Source of the DNA: Anaerococcus lactolyticus ATCC 51172
GTDB taxonomy: Bacteria; Bacillota; Clostridia; Tissierellales; Peptoniphilaceae
DNA: 64,000 nucleotides
Direction of reading: 5' to 3'
Assembly: GCF_000156575.1 (NCBI RefSeq)
Contig: NZ_GG666055.1
Span: 1 to 64,000 of the forward strand
Part shown: one piece after another, positions 18,779-27,981 of the stretch
Position numbering within the stretch: the stretch's first letter is position 1
Layout: every line of letters begins with the position of its first letter
The notes under the pieces: model-generated
The model's input: only the letters and a program-made list of their open reading frames with translations
Told to the model about the DNA's origin: nothing
The model's database searches: none
Translations under genes and position numbers: made by a program

Positions 18779-20139
18779 GATTTTCTCCCTGGGCCAAGGT
18801 TTGCTTGGCCTAAAAAAAGGGAGTAGAAACTTTTTAGCGATTTTTCCTATCCTTGTTCTTCTCCTAGCAACTTCCTGCTCAAAACACGAAAAAAAGACTG
18901 GCGATAAACCCCTAATTTATACTTCATTTTACCCAGTCCACGACCTTACTCAGATGATTGGTGGGGATACTGTAAGGGTTGAGAGTTTTATGCCTCTAGA
19001 TAAGGATCCCCACATTTGGGAGCCTTCTCCTAAGGATATGAAAAAGCTTGCTTCCTGCGACCTCTTAGTTGTAAATGGGGCCAACATGGAGCCTTGGCTT
19101 GATACTGTAAAAGAAAACTTGCCAAATCTTGACATTCTAAAGCTTTCTGATTCTGTAGACCTTATTACCTATAAGGGTGCTGCAGCTATAGGCGATTTTC
19201 AATACCTAGCAAGGATTGATATCGAAGCTGGTAAAAATAAAATCGACTTTGGCCACACCCATGAAGACATGATGAGGGTTGCTTTTATCAAGGATGAAGG
19301 CCTTGAGCAAAAAGACTTGGTTAAAAAAGCCAAGGATATAATGAGCCAAAAAGGCGAACTCGTCCACCAAAAATCTACTAACAAGGTAGAAGAGGGCAAG
19401 GTTTATGGAGTAGAGATGGGTCACGAATCTGGCGAAGTTTATTTTGATTTCCCAGATAAGGGTAAGTGGATTTTTATATCTGATAGGATTAGCGAAGACT
19501 TGCTGCCTTACAGTTTTGTAGATGGCAAGGGCAATTTCCTAAAAGATGAAGGCAAGGAAGTCTCCCTTATGGAAGGCTCCTCATCGGGTTTTGATAAAAT
19601 TACCTATGACCCACATTCTTGGATTTCTATTGTAAATGCCAAGAAATATCTAAATGCTATCCAGGAAAAGCTAATAGAAAAATATCCTAAAAACGAAAGA
19701 ATTTAAAAAAAACAAACTAAAATATGTAGACCAATTGACAGATATAGACGCAGAATATAAAGAAAAATTCGCAAAGCTTGATAAGACTAGGAAAAATTTC
19801 CTAACCATACATTACGCTTACGCCTATCTGGCTAGAGATTTTGACCTAACCCAATACCCTCTCCAGGGCCTAACAAGTTTAGAAAGCCCAAGTCTTAAGA
19901 CAATAAAAAAGGCAATTGATTTTTCAGAATTTAACCACATCTCGACTGTCTTTTATGAATACGGGCAAAATCCAAAACAAGCAAAGGCCTTAGCAGAAGA
20001 GATAGGTGGCAAGATTTCTCCCCTTGCCTCTATGGAATATTTGAGCAAAGAACAAAAAGATAAGAACCAATCTTACATTGATTTAATGAGAATGAATCTT
20101 GAAAATCTCTACAAGTCTATGGTCGAGGAGGAAAAGTGA
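18762..20139 (+). pseudogene. adcA: AdcA/ZnuA zinc-binding lipoprotein, split by a one-base frameshift
   Basis: Solute-binding lipoprotein of a zinc ABC importer (lipobox LLLATSC; zinc ligand His in KDPHIWEPSPKD; GHTHED; YDPHSWISI). Frame 1 stops at 19704-19706 right after EKLIEKYPKNERI. The missing C-terminal lobe continues in another frame (KYVDQLTDIDAEYKEKF... and the third His ligand in LTIHYAYAYLARDF) to 20139. Removing one A from the A5 run at 19689-19693 restores a family-like join (KYPKTKEFKKNKLKYVDQL). So this is a sequencing error, a recent mutation or a slippage site. An extra domain of about 100 residues between HTHED and the YDPH motif is unusual for ZnuA. The ATPase and permease genes downstream are intact. 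Confidence 0.8.
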
Positions 20140-20807
20140 AAGCAATAGAAATAAAAGATGTGACTTTTGCCTATAATAAAATCCCCGTCATAAAATCTTG
20201 TGATTTCGAATTAGAAATGGGAGATTTGGCCCTTATCCTTGGTGGTAACGGCAGTGGTAAGTCAACTTTAATAAAATTAATGTTAGGTGAACTAAAAAAA
20301 GATACAGGTTCTATAAAAATTTTGGGCAAGAATATCGAAGATTACAAGTCCTATAAGGATATAGGCTATGTTCCCCAAATAAATATAGTAAATAAAATAT
20401 CCTTCCCTATAACTTGCCTAGAACTAGTATCTTTAAATCTTTACGAGGATTTTGGATTTATCAAAATCCCAAAAAAAGCCCACTATCAAAAGGCTAGAGA
20501 TATCCTTACAAAAATGGGTATGGAAGAATATATCAACACTCCAGTCAATGAATTGTCTGGTGGTCTTGCACAGAGGGCAATGATTGCCAAGGCTATGATT
20601 AACAACCCTCAAATCCTTATCCTTGATGAGCCTACAGCAGGTGTTGATAAACAGAGCAAGGCAAACTTTTTTGAAACCATTGATATACTTTCAGAGAAAT
20701 TCTCCATTACCATTGTTATGGTTACCCACGAATTAAAGGAAATGGAAAGTCTTGACCTAAATATGCAAAAATATGAAATGGTAGAAGGGAGGCTAATAAG
20801 ATGTTAG
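20136..20807 (+). CDS. adcC: Zinc ABC transporter ATP-binding protein
   Basis: A 223-residue ATPase with Walker A GGNGSGKST, signature LSGGLAQRAMIAKA, Walker B ILILDEPTAGVD and switch His in VTHE. It overlaps the preceding adcA frame by four bases and the permease gene by seven, so translation is coupled. Family and neighbours assign it to the AdcABC/ZnuABC zinc importer; manganese is a less likely alternative, given the ZinT gene. Confidence 0.92.
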   Translation: MKAIEIKDVTFAYNKIPVIKSCDFELEMGDLALILGGNGSGKSTLIKLMLGELKKDTGSIKILGKNIEDYKSYKDIGYVPQINIVNKISFPITCLELVSLNLYEDFGFIKIPKKAHYQKARDILTKMGMEEYINTPVNELSGGLAQRAMIAKAMINNPQILILDEPTAGVDKQSKANFFETIDILSEKFSITIVMVTHELKEMESLDLNMQKYEMVEGRLIRC

Positions 20808-21595
20808 AATTTGCCTTTATGAGAAAAGCTTTATTTTTAGGCTTCCTTCTTTCAATTATGATTCCTATTATAGGGATAGTCATGGTAAATAGAAAGACAT
20901 CCATGATCGGAGATGCCCTTTCCCACACAGCCCTTGCTGGTGTTGGTATGGGACTTATTCTCGGTTTTGACCCACTTGTAGGTTCTGCCATTATTTGTGT
21001 ACTGGCAGCCTTCCTAATAGAATTAATAAGAAAAAAATTCCCTCAATATGGGGATATGGCAACAGCGGTAATCATGTCTACAGGTCTTGGCATAGCAGCC
21101 ATCCTATCAGATTTCGCTCCCGGTGGCAATTCCTTTGAATCCTACCTTTTTGGTTCGATTTCATCGGTAACTACAACTGATATCATAAATACTTCTGTAG
21201 TATTTATTTTGGTTATAGTCCTTTCTGTTACCAGATATTCAGCGCTCTTAGCCATCGCCATTGACCCAAACACTGCAAGGCTTTCTGGGGTTAAGGTAGA
21301 GGCTCTTGATGCCATCTTTACCCTTCTTGCAGCTATAACCATAGCCTTGTCTGTTAAGATAATCGGAGCTTTGATGGTAACAAGCCTCATTGTTCTTCCG
21401 GTGGCAACATCACTTATAGTCGCCAAATCCTACAAACAAACCTTTTTCATAACTACTATCCTTGGTGTTATTTACATGATGGTAGGAATAATAATTTCCT
21501 ATCATTTCGACATCAAGCCAGGCGGATCTATAGTGGTAAATGCAATTATAGGCATGGCAGCATTCGCTCTTTATAAAAAATTTATAAAGAAATAA
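20801..21595 (+). CDS. adcB: Zinc ABC transporter permease
   Basis: A 264-residue membrane protein of the ABC-3 permease family with about eight helices. Typical blocks are MIGDALSHTALAGVG, the TDI..T segment, SVKIIGALMVTSLIVLPVATS and the final DIKPGGSIVVNA. It forms the membrane pore with the preceding ATPase. Last gene of the zinc operon. Confidence 0.93.
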   Translation: MLEFAFMRKALFLGFLLSIMIPIIGIVMVNRKTSMIGDALSHTALAGVGMGLILGFDPLVGSAIICVLAAFLIELIRKKFPQYGDMATAVIMSTGLGIAAILSDFAPGGNSFESYLFGSISSVTTTDIINTSVVFILVIVLSVTRYSALLAIAIDPNTARLSGVKVEALDAIFTLLAAITIALSVKIIGALMVTSLIVLPVATSLIVAKSYKQTFFITTILGVIYMMVGIIISYHFDIKPGGSIVVNAIIGMAAFALYKKFIKK

Positions 21596-21679
21596 GCTAC
21601 AGCCTTGGAACCCTCCAATTTTTCCCAAGGCTTAGTTTAAAGTCTAAAGCTAAGTGTTAACCCTTTAAAATTGTTTAGC

Positions 21680-21734
21680 AAAAACTGGCTAGGATGAAAT
21701 TCTATAACGAATTTTCATTCCTAGCCAGTTTTTT
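21680..21734. terminator. Bidirectional intrinsic terminator
   Basis: AAAACTGGCTAGGATGAA / TTCATTCCTAGCCAGTTTT stem between the zinc operon and the converging TrpXYZ-type operon. Confidence 0.9.
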
Positions 21735-22497
21735 ATCCTTCGTATTCGCCGAGTTCTTCCTTATATTTTCTAATTAACTCAGGTTCTGTTATATCTTTTG
21801 CCATCACATCTATAGCGATTTTTCCCTTGTTGAGCATGATTATCCTGTCAGAATATCTCACAACATCCCTAAGGTTGTGGGAAATCAGTAGGGTAGTTAT
21901 TTTCTCTGTATCAATTAAGCTTCTTGTCTTGTCCATGATGTTACGACTAGTTTTAGGATCTAAGGCTGCTGTGTGCTCATCAAGGAGCAAGAGCTTTGGC
22001 CTCTTGGCTGTTGCCATAAGAAGCGATAGGGACTGCCTTTGACCACCAGATAGAAGTCCAGTTTTGGTATGGAGTTTGTTTTCAAGTCCTAGATTCAAGG
22101 ACTTAAGCCTTTCTATAATCTCTTTCTCGTCAGCGTTTTTCTTTAGGTTTTTTAGGGTAAATCTCTTGCCTTTTTTTAAGGCGAGGGCCATGTTCTCGTA
22201 GATATCAAGGTTGGTAGCGACTCCATCCTTAGGGTCTTGGTTGACCTTACCAATATAAGCTGCTCTTTTTTCTTCGGAAAGCTTGGTCACATCTTCCCCG
22301 TCAATTAAAATCGAACCCCCGTCAACCCTAAGGGCTCCAGAGATTATATTCATAAGGGTCGATTTGCCACAACCATTTGGCCCTATAATGGTAGTTGCTA
22401 CTCCCTCTTCTATTTTAAGTGAAAACTTATCAAAAATTGTCACTTCTTCATCAGTGCCAAGGTTGAAAGTTTTTGATATATTTTTAATTTCTAACAT
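21733..22497 (-). CDS. ABC transporter ATP-binding protein (TrpZ type)
   Basis: A 254-residue ATPase: Walker A GPNGCGKST, signature LLSGGQRQSLSLLMA, Walker B KLLLLDEHTAALD, switch His in LISHNLRDV. It overlaps the permease gene by 14 bases. This three-gene set with an ABC_sub_bind lipoprotein matches the TrpXYZ group of transporters, which are predicted to import tryptophan or related amino acids. Confidence 0.88.
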   Translation of the reverse strand: MLEIKNISKTFNLGTDEEVTIFDKFSLKIEEGVATTIIGPNGCGKSTLMNIISGALRVDGGSILIDGEDVTKLSEEKRAAYIGKVNQDPKDGVATNLDIYENMALALKKGKRFTLKNLKKNADEKEIIERLKSLNLGLENKLHTKTGLLSGGQRQSLSLLMATAKRPKLLLLDEHTAALDPKTSRNIMDKTRSLIDTEKITTLLISHNLRDVVRYSDRIIMLNKGKIAIDVMAKDITEPELIRKYKEELGEYEG

Positions 22498-23359
22498 CTC
22501 TTACCAACTTTCTGTACTGTTTTTTGCCAAGGTAGTTATTGTAGGCGATAAAGGCGATTACGATTAGGGCTGTAATTAGCTTTAGGTCATTAGGATTTAG
22601 GCCAAAATAAATGGCTATTCCTGAAATAATCCTATAGACGATAGCGCCTAAAATTGCCCTGGTTGTATCTCTTAGTTTGTTCGAATTTTTTGCAATTGTA
22701 TCTCCTATTATGATTGAAGCAAGACCTGTAACAATCATAGCTGTGCCCATGCCTATATCGGCAAAGCCTTGGTAGTTGGTCATAAGACCTCCTGCAAGAC
22801 CGATTAGGGCGTTTGAAATAATAAGTCCCCAAAATACGTAGGTGTCAGGGTCCTTGCCAAGGGCTTTAACAAGCTTTCTGTTGTTGCCGGTTACTTTTAA
22901 AAGATATCCCTGCTCACTTCTTAAAAAATAATCAATTAGGACTTTAATAATAAGAACAAAGGCGATTAGGATTATCCATTTAGGTACGCTTCCAAAAATT
23001 GATGGATACTGGGCAACAGGGATATTAGATACACCCTTAATTTTTAAATTCACTGAATAAAGCATGGTTAGGGTCAAAATACCAGTTAAGAGTGGTTCAA
23101 CCCTCACTTTTTTGTAGAGAAAATAGGTAATAGAACCCGCTGCCACTCCACCAATAACTGATAAGATAAGTCCCAAATAGGGATTTAAACCACTTGTAAT
23201 CGCAGCTGCTGTTAGGAAGGCTCCTAGTGGGTAGGATCCTTCAAGTGTTAGGTCATAGTATTCCAAAATTTTGTAAGTGAGCATATAGCCCATGGCGAGT
23301 ACGCCGAAGACAAGGCCTATTTCAACCGATGAGGCCATTATATTTAATAAAACTGTCAT
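22484..23359 (-). CDS. ABC transporter permease (TrpY type)
   Basis: A 291-residue membrane protein of the branched-chain/ribose-type permease fold with about eight to nine helices (starts EIGLVFGVLAMGYMLTYKILEYYDLTLEGSY in segments). It lies between, and in contact with, the lipoprotein and ATPase genes. Pore subunit of the T-box-controlled transporter. Confidence 0.88.
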   Translation of the reverse strand: MTVLLNIMASSVEIGLVFGVLAMGYMLTYKILEYYDLTLEGSYPLGAFLTAAAITSGLNPYLGLILSVIGGVAAGSITYFLYKKVRVEPLLTGILTLTMLYSVNLKIKGVSNIPVAQYPSIFGSVPKWIILIAFVLIIKVLIDYFLRSEQGYLLKVTGNNRKLVKALGKDPDTYVFWGLIISNALIGLAGGLMTNYQGFADIGMGTAMIVTGLASIIIGDTIAKNSNKLRDTTRAILGAIVYRIISGIAIYFGLNPNDLKLITALIVIAFIAYNNYLGKKQYRKLVRDVRN

Positions 23360-24346
23360 CTATTTTCCTTCCTTTTTTTCCATAATCTTAGCATCTTTAA
23401 GACCTTCATTTTTTAAATCAAGTCCTAGGTCCTTTGCTGTATCTTTGTTTACAAGCATTTCTAGGTCCTTGGCATCTTCAAATGGGAGTTCTTTTATATC
23501 CTTGTTTGCCTCTAGGATTTCCCCTGCCATCTCACCTGCCCTTTGTCCAATTTTTTTGTAATTAACACCCTCTGCAATAAGGGCACCATTTTCCACCGAA
23601 CCTTCATCGAAGGCAAGACTTGGAATTTTTTCATCTTTCAAAGTCTTGGCTATAACTGGCATGGCATTTACAACCACATTGTCAGTGACAGTTACCATAG
23701 CATCTGTACCTGACTTTAGGCTAGCAAGGGCTTGGGGAATGTCATTAATTGATGAAACTCCCTGTTTTTTTAAACTAAGGCCACGCTCCTTGATAGCCCT
23801 TTCTAAAGCCTCGATTTGCACAAGAGAATTTTGCTCATTTGTGTTATACATAGTAGCGAAAGTTTTAGTTTCTGGATAAACCTTTAAAAAATCGTCAATA
23901 ACCTTGGCCGGATCCACATAATCTGAAACCCCTGTTATGTTTTTGCCTGTCCTTGTTTTTTCATCAACCAAGCCTGCACCTATAGGGTCTGTGACGGCTG
24001 TAAATAATATCGGCCTGTCGTTGACTATATTGTAAACTCCCTGGGCGGCAGGTGTGCCTATGGTATAAATCAAATCCGCCCCCTTAATCTTAAGGTCGGA
24101 TGCTAATTGAGGAATTAGAGAAATATCTCCACCTGCCCTGTGGTCAATTAACTTGTAAGATATGCCTTCCTTGTCAAGTTTCTCCAAAAATCCCTCCCTG
24201 GCTGCATCAAGTGACGGATGGTCGGCTATCTGTATGACCCCAATTATGTATTCTTTTTTGCCTTCCTTATTACCACATGAGCCTAAAATGATAAGGCCAA
24301 CCAGCACAAAGATTGTTCCGACCATTTTTGTGAATATTTTTTTCAT
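23360..24346 (-). CDS. ABC transporter substrate-binding lipoprotein (TrpX type, ABC_sub_bind)
   Basis: A 328-residue lipoprotein with lipobox GLIILGSC and the ABC_sub_bind (PF04392-like) fold: IIGVIQIADHPSLDAAREGF, LIYTIGTPAAQGVYN, ILFTAVTDPIGAGLV and ITGVSDYVDP are characteristic. An open TTG start lies at 24364, but the ATG at 24346 is six bases after AAGGAG and is chosen. It directly follows a T-box leader, so the transporter responds to a starved tRNA. The family is usually linked to tryptophan; the exact amino acid here is not proven. Confidence 0.88.
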   Translation of the reverse strand: MKKIFTKMVGTIFVLVGLIILGSCGNKEGKKEYIIGVIQIADHPSLDAAREGFLEKLDKEGISYKLIDHRAGGDISLIPQLASDLKIKGADLIYTIGTPAAQGVYNIVNDRPILFTAVTDPIGAGLVDEKTRTGKNITGVSDYVDPAKVIDDFLKVYPETKTFATMYNTNEQNSLVQIEALERAIKERGLSLKKQGVSSINDIPQALASLKSGTDAMVTVTDNVVVNAMPVIAKTLKDEKIPSLAFDEGSVENGALIAEGVNYKKIGQRAGEMAGEILEANKDIKELPFEDAKDLEMLVNKDTAKDLGLDLKNEGLKDAKIMEKKEGK

Positions 24347-24378
24347 AAGAACTCCTTTCTTCAAATAAAAATGCTAAT

Positions 24379-24405
24379 AAAAAAAACCCGTCCATATAGG
24401 ACGAG
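24379..24405 (-). terminator. T-box terminator hairpin
   Basis: CGTCC TATAT GGACG followed by GG and a run of eight T on the minus strand; it competes with the antiterminator. Confidence 0.88.
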
Positions 24406-24640
24406 TGTAAATTCGTGGTACCACCTAATTTTATAATCTAAAAGATTACCTCAACAGGAGTCTAACAACTCCTTGCTTCTGATAACGGTAGCTTCCGTAA
24501 TAGCTTACTTGTTTCGGCTATTCTGCATACAGAGGGAATAAGTTTTAATCCTTACTAGACTTGCACCAACCGTCTTTTCTCTAGGGTAATTCATTCAAAC
24601 TGTCTTTCTGTAATCACATTTTTATTTAGTATAATAATAC
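24379..24640 (-). ncRNA. T-box riboswitch leader
   Basis: On the minus strand the T-box antiterminator core TTAGGTGGTACCACGAA (24412-24428) is followed by a terminator hairpin. Upstream lie a stem I region with the apical motif GGTTGGTGCAAGTC and a further hairpin AATAGC/GCTATT. Uncharged tRNA binding would stabilise the antiterminator and switch on the transporter genes. I could not place the specifier codon with confidence. It accounts for most of the 420-base gap before 24766. Confidence 0.92.
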
Positions 24641-24724
24641 AACTGAATTTATAATATGTCAAGGAATAAATAGCAAAGAAATTCAAAACGAAATTCAAGC
24701 TCCCTTAACCCTTTATTTTTAAAT

Positions 24725-24758
24725 AAAAAAGGTGACTCGCCTTTTGGTTTGTCACCTT
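24725..24758 (-). terminator. Intrinsic terminator after the P-type ATPase gene
   Basis: Minus strand AAGGTGAC / GTCACCTTTTTT stem. Confidence 0.85.
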
Positions 24759-24766
24759 CAAAAAAT

Positions 24767-26842
24767 TTATAGTCTGTAATTATTCATATTTTGTCCAGCT
24801 ATGGCTACTGTTGACATATTGTGGATTAGGGATGAATTTGTATTTGACAAGATTCCCAACACTCCTAGGATAATTAGACCAGAATTTATTCCTACTATCT
24901 TTCTGTAGTCAGCCTTAATTCTCCTGTCCATGGACTTAGCAAGTTTAATTACTTCTATTAATCCTTCTAGGCTATCTGTGCCTATGGATATGTCTGAAAT
25001 TTCCTTGGCTATATCAGCTCCTTGATGCATAGCTATACCAACATCTGCAGCTGATAGGGCTACAGAATCATTAATACCATCGCCAATCATGATGACCTTT
25101 CTGCCTTCAGCCTTTTTCTTTCTAATGTAGGCTTCCTTATCTTCAGGAAGGACTTGAGACTGGTAGTGGTCAAGGCCTAGACGGTTAGCAACAGAAGCTG
25201 CCGCATTTTCTGCATCGCCAGTTAGCATGGCTATTTCTTTAAAGCCTAGCTTTCTTAAATCTGTTATAACACTTTCTGCTTCTTCCCTTATTGGATCTTC
25301 TATACAAAGAACAGCTATTAGCCTGTCTGCAAAGGCTAGGTATAAAAGTGAATAGTGTTCCTTAAGTTGATCTATCATTTCCCTAGTTTCATCACTTATT
25401 TCTATGCCTTCATCTTCTAGGATAAAGTGTTCTGATCCAATTAGGGCTGGTTTATCAACTATATATGACCTGATACCATGGGCTACGATGTATTCTGGCT
25501 TTGAATGCATCTCCTCGTGGTGGAGGTCCTTATCCTTGGCTGCCTTTACAACAGCATTTGCGATTGAATGTGGGAAATGCTCTTCGAGACAAGCTGCAAT
25601 TCTCAAGCACTCATCTTCGCTTATATCTGTAAGGGCAATGACCTTGGCAAGTCTTGGTTCTGACTTAGTCAAGGTGCCTGTTTTATCAAAGACTATAGTA
25701 TCAGCCTGAGATAGGTTTTCTAAAAATCTACCACCTTTTACTATAACATCCATATCTGAAGCCTGGCTAATGGCCTTCATGGTTGCTATAGGAATTGTTA
25801 ATTTTAGGGCACAAGAAAAGTCTACCATCAAAAATGATTTGGCTTTGATGAAATTTCTTGTAAGTAGGTAGGTAAGACCTGCACCTATAAAGGAATATTT
25901 AACAAGAGAATCAGCCATATTTTCTGCCTTCTTTTGAGAAAGTGATTTATTTCTTTCACTTTCAGAAATAAGGTTTATGATGTGGCTTAACCTTGAATCG
26001 TCATATTTTTTATTAACCTTAACAAGGATGCCACCTTCTTCTAGGGCAGTTCCTGCAAATACAACGGAGCCTTTATTTTTCTTAACAGCTTCACTTTCGC
26101 CAGTGAAGGATGCTTCGTTAACCATGGCAAGGCCTTCTACAACTTCTCCATCCACTGGGATTGTAGAACCCATTTCTACTGAAACAAGGTCGCCTACTTC
26201 TACTTCCTTGAGAGGCTTTAGAATTTTTTTGCCATCTTCTACTACAAATACCTTGTCAACATTTAGGGCAAGGGAATGAGCCAAGTCATCTTGAGATTTT
26301 TTGAGAGTATATTCTTCGAGTTTCTCACCTAAATCTAAGAGGAACATAATATTAGCTGCATCTCCAAATTCACCTGTTGCCAAGGAAACAGAAATAGCTG
26401 TAGCATCCAAGAGATCTACATTTAACTTTCTTTGGCGGATTGCCTTTAGACCATCCCTAATAAATGGATAAGCCCTGAGCATAATGAAATATGGACTCAG
26501 AGGTGCTGGTATGAAATACCTAAAGAAAATCCTCCTATAAAAGGCATTCCTTAGAATCCTAAAAACGTCCTCTTCCTCTTGTGGGTAAAAATCAGAATCG
26601 TCAATAACTAAGTCTTTAATTGTTTTTAAATCAAGGTCTAGGATAAATCTAGCAAGGTTTGGAAGGCTTCCCTTTTCAAATGTAACTGTAAAAGAATTTG
26701 CAAGAGGATTTACCTTACAAAACTTAACTCCATCTTGACCTTGGACTAAATACTTTAAATTATTAGCTAGGTCAAAGCTAAGATCTTCTTCATAGACAAA
26801 CCTAGCCCTGGTATCTAGCCTGTGGGCTAAACTTGCCCTCAT
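24767..26842 (-). CDS. P1B-type (heavy-metal) cation-translocating ATPase
   Basis: A 691-residue P-type ATPase. Visible motifs: actuator TGES (247-250), phosphorylation site DKTGT (386-390), the His-Pro-like PHSIANAVVKAA, and hinge MIGDGINDSVALSAADVGIAM. The N-terminal about 90 residues look like a degenerate metal-binding domain without CxxC. The membrane metal site, which is CPC, SPC or similar in most members, reads DFSCALKLTIP (341-351), so the ion cannot be assigned. The gene overlaps the stop codon of the small DUF6110-like gene upstream and is probably translated together with it. Confidence 0.9.
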   Translation of the reverse strand: MRASLAHRLDTRARFVYEEDLSFDLANNLKYLVQGQDGVKFCKVNPLANSFTVTFEKGSLPNLARFILDLDLKTIKDLVIDDSDFYPQEEEDVFRILRNAFYRRIFFRYFIPAPLSPYFIMLRAYPFIRDGLKAIRQRKLNVDLLDATAISVSLATGEFGDAANIMFLLDLGEKLEEYTLKKSQDDLAHSLALNVDKVFVVEDGKKILKPLKEVEVGDLVSVEMGSTIPVDGEVVEGLAMVNEASFTGESEAVKKNKGSVVFAGTALEEGGILVKVNKKYDDSRLSHIINLISESERNKSLSQKKAENMADSLVKYSFIGAGLTYLLTRNFIKAKSFLMVDFSCALKLTIPIATMKAISQASDMDVIVKGGRFLENLSQADTIVFDKTGTLTKSEPRLAKVIALTDISEDECLRIAACLEEHFPHSIANAVVKAAKDKDLHHEEMHSKPEYIVAHGIRSYIVDKPALIGSEHFILEDEGIEISDETREMIDQLKEHYSLLYLAFADRLIAVLCIEDPIREEAESVITDLRKLGFKEIAMLTGDAENAAASVANRLGLDHYQSQVLPEDKEAYIRKKKAEGRKVIMIGDGINDSVALSAADVGIAMHQGADIAKEISDISIGTDSLEGLIEVIKLAKSMDRRIKADYRKIVGINSGLIILGVLGILSNTNSSLIHNMSTVAIAGQNMNNYRL

Positions 26843-27174
26843 TATTTATCTTCGTCCTCTTTAAGTTCAGCCTTAACTTCTTCTTTGATTTGATTAATGA
26901 GGTCTTCTTTAGCAACTTCATCTAGGTTAAGTTCAGCTGCTTTTTTAGCTCTTTCTAAATCTTCTTTAGCATTTGCTTCCTTAGCTTCTGCTACTATATC
27001 ATCAGCAGAAACTCTTACTTGTTCTACTGTCTTATCAATAGATTCTTTAACTCTAAGACCACCTGCAACAGCGCCTACAGCTGCTTTTTTAGCAAGTTCT
27101 GAGCTTAAAATCTTTCCCCCAAGAGCTCCAACTAAAACTCCTGCACCGATTCTTAAAATCTTTTTGTTTAACAT
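26842..27174 (-). CDS. Small membrane-associated protein (DUF6110-like)
   Basis: A 110-residue protein with a glycine/alanine-rich N-terminal hydrophobic segment (IGAGVLVGALGGKILSS, AAVGAVAGG) and a long charged helix (55-110). It resembles the DUF6110 group that I associate with heavy-metal ATPase genes in Firmicutes. Start/stop overlap with the ATPase gene suggests a partner or chaperone role; this is inference. Confidence 0.75.
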   Translation of the reverse strand: MLNKKILRIGAGVLVGALGGKILSSELAKKAAVGAVAGGLRVKESIDKTVEQVRVSADDIVAEAKEANAKEDLERAKKAAELNLDEVAKEDLINQIKEEVKAELKEDEDK

Positions 27175-27224
27175 ATTACTCTCCTTTATAAAACATATTA
27201 ATATTGTATAAATATCACACCATC

Positions 27225-27252
27225 ATTATATTTGATATTTTTTTTAATTCAA
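27225..27252 (-). promoter_or_regulatory. Promoter of the P-type ATPase unit
   Basis: Minus strand TTGAAT (27247-27252), 16 bases, TATAAT (27225-27230). The rest of the gap to 27493 is AT-rich and contains the promoter of the next gene (TATAAT near 27448). Confidence 0.5.
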
Positions 27253-27493
27253 GTTTTTATGCAAAATAATTCATAAGATAAAACATTGAAATAACATAAA
27301 TATACCTATCGTTTTTCTTAATTTTAGTTTTTTTATTCATTTGATATTGATAACAATTCCTGCCATCATTTGCTTCAAAAAAATGAATATTCATTCGTGT
27401 TAACACCTATTCTTGCATAAAATTTTACTTAAAGCTTATCCTAGCGCGTATAATATAAATGAAATTTATACTATTTTTTAAATGGAGGATTAA

Positions 27494-27975
27494 ATGAAAT
27501 CAAATAAGCCACATCTTTCAATCTTTGGAGTGAAGCCTCTTTACGTCCTATCTTGTTTGACCCTAGCTTAATTTTAGATTATGAGGGATTTTTAGAATTA
27601 GGGGAAGCTAGTCAAATTAGTCTGCTTTTTGTAGCCCTAGGAATATTTATGATATTTTTCAGCCTATATATATGGGTAAGAGCTGTCCTGATACAAAAAA
27701 TACATGCAAATGTCAAAGCTGATATCCTAATTACTGATGGAGTTTACGGCACAGTTAGAAATCCAGTCTATACAGCTTTTATATTTATCTTTACAGGCAT
27801 ACTCTTATTTGCGAAAAATTATTTTTTATTGACCTTGCCAATAATCTCTTGGGTGTTTTTGACAATATTGATGAAAGCAAGCGAAGAAAAATATCTAAAG
27901 GCTAAATTCGGGAAAGAATATGATCTATATTGCAGGAGGGTAAATCGAGTAATTCCTTGGTTTCTCAAAAAATAA
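27494..27975 (+). pseudogene. Isoprenylcysteine carboxyl methyltransferase-family membrane protein, 5' frameshift
   Basis: An ATG at 27494 with a GGAGG site encodes MKSNKPHLSIFGVKPLYVL and then stops after 25 codons. The family sequence resumes in another frame around 27550 (DYEGFLELGEASQ, several membrane helices, then the AdoMet-binding block DGVYGTVRNPVYTAFI and the C-terminal ASEEKYLKAKFGKEYDLYCRRVNRVIPWF). The frames differ by one missing base. A rescue start, TTG at 27553, would give 140 residues but has no ribosome binding site. Inactivation or sequencing error are both possible. Such bacterial proteins are membrane methyltransferases of unclear substrate. Confidence 0.75.
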
Positions 27976-27981
27976 ACATTT

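Noticed and set aside
18780-18825. GGGCCAAGGTTTGCTTGGCC hairpin near the adcA start as a terminator
   Set aside because: It lies inside the signal-peptide coding region and is followed by A residues, not T residues. It may affect translation only.
19700-19712. TTTAAAAAAAAC at the adcA break as a programmed frameshift site
   Set aside because: The frame-0 TAA lies inside the start of this string, so slippage on the A8 run comes too late. The A5 run at 19689 is the position that restores the frame.
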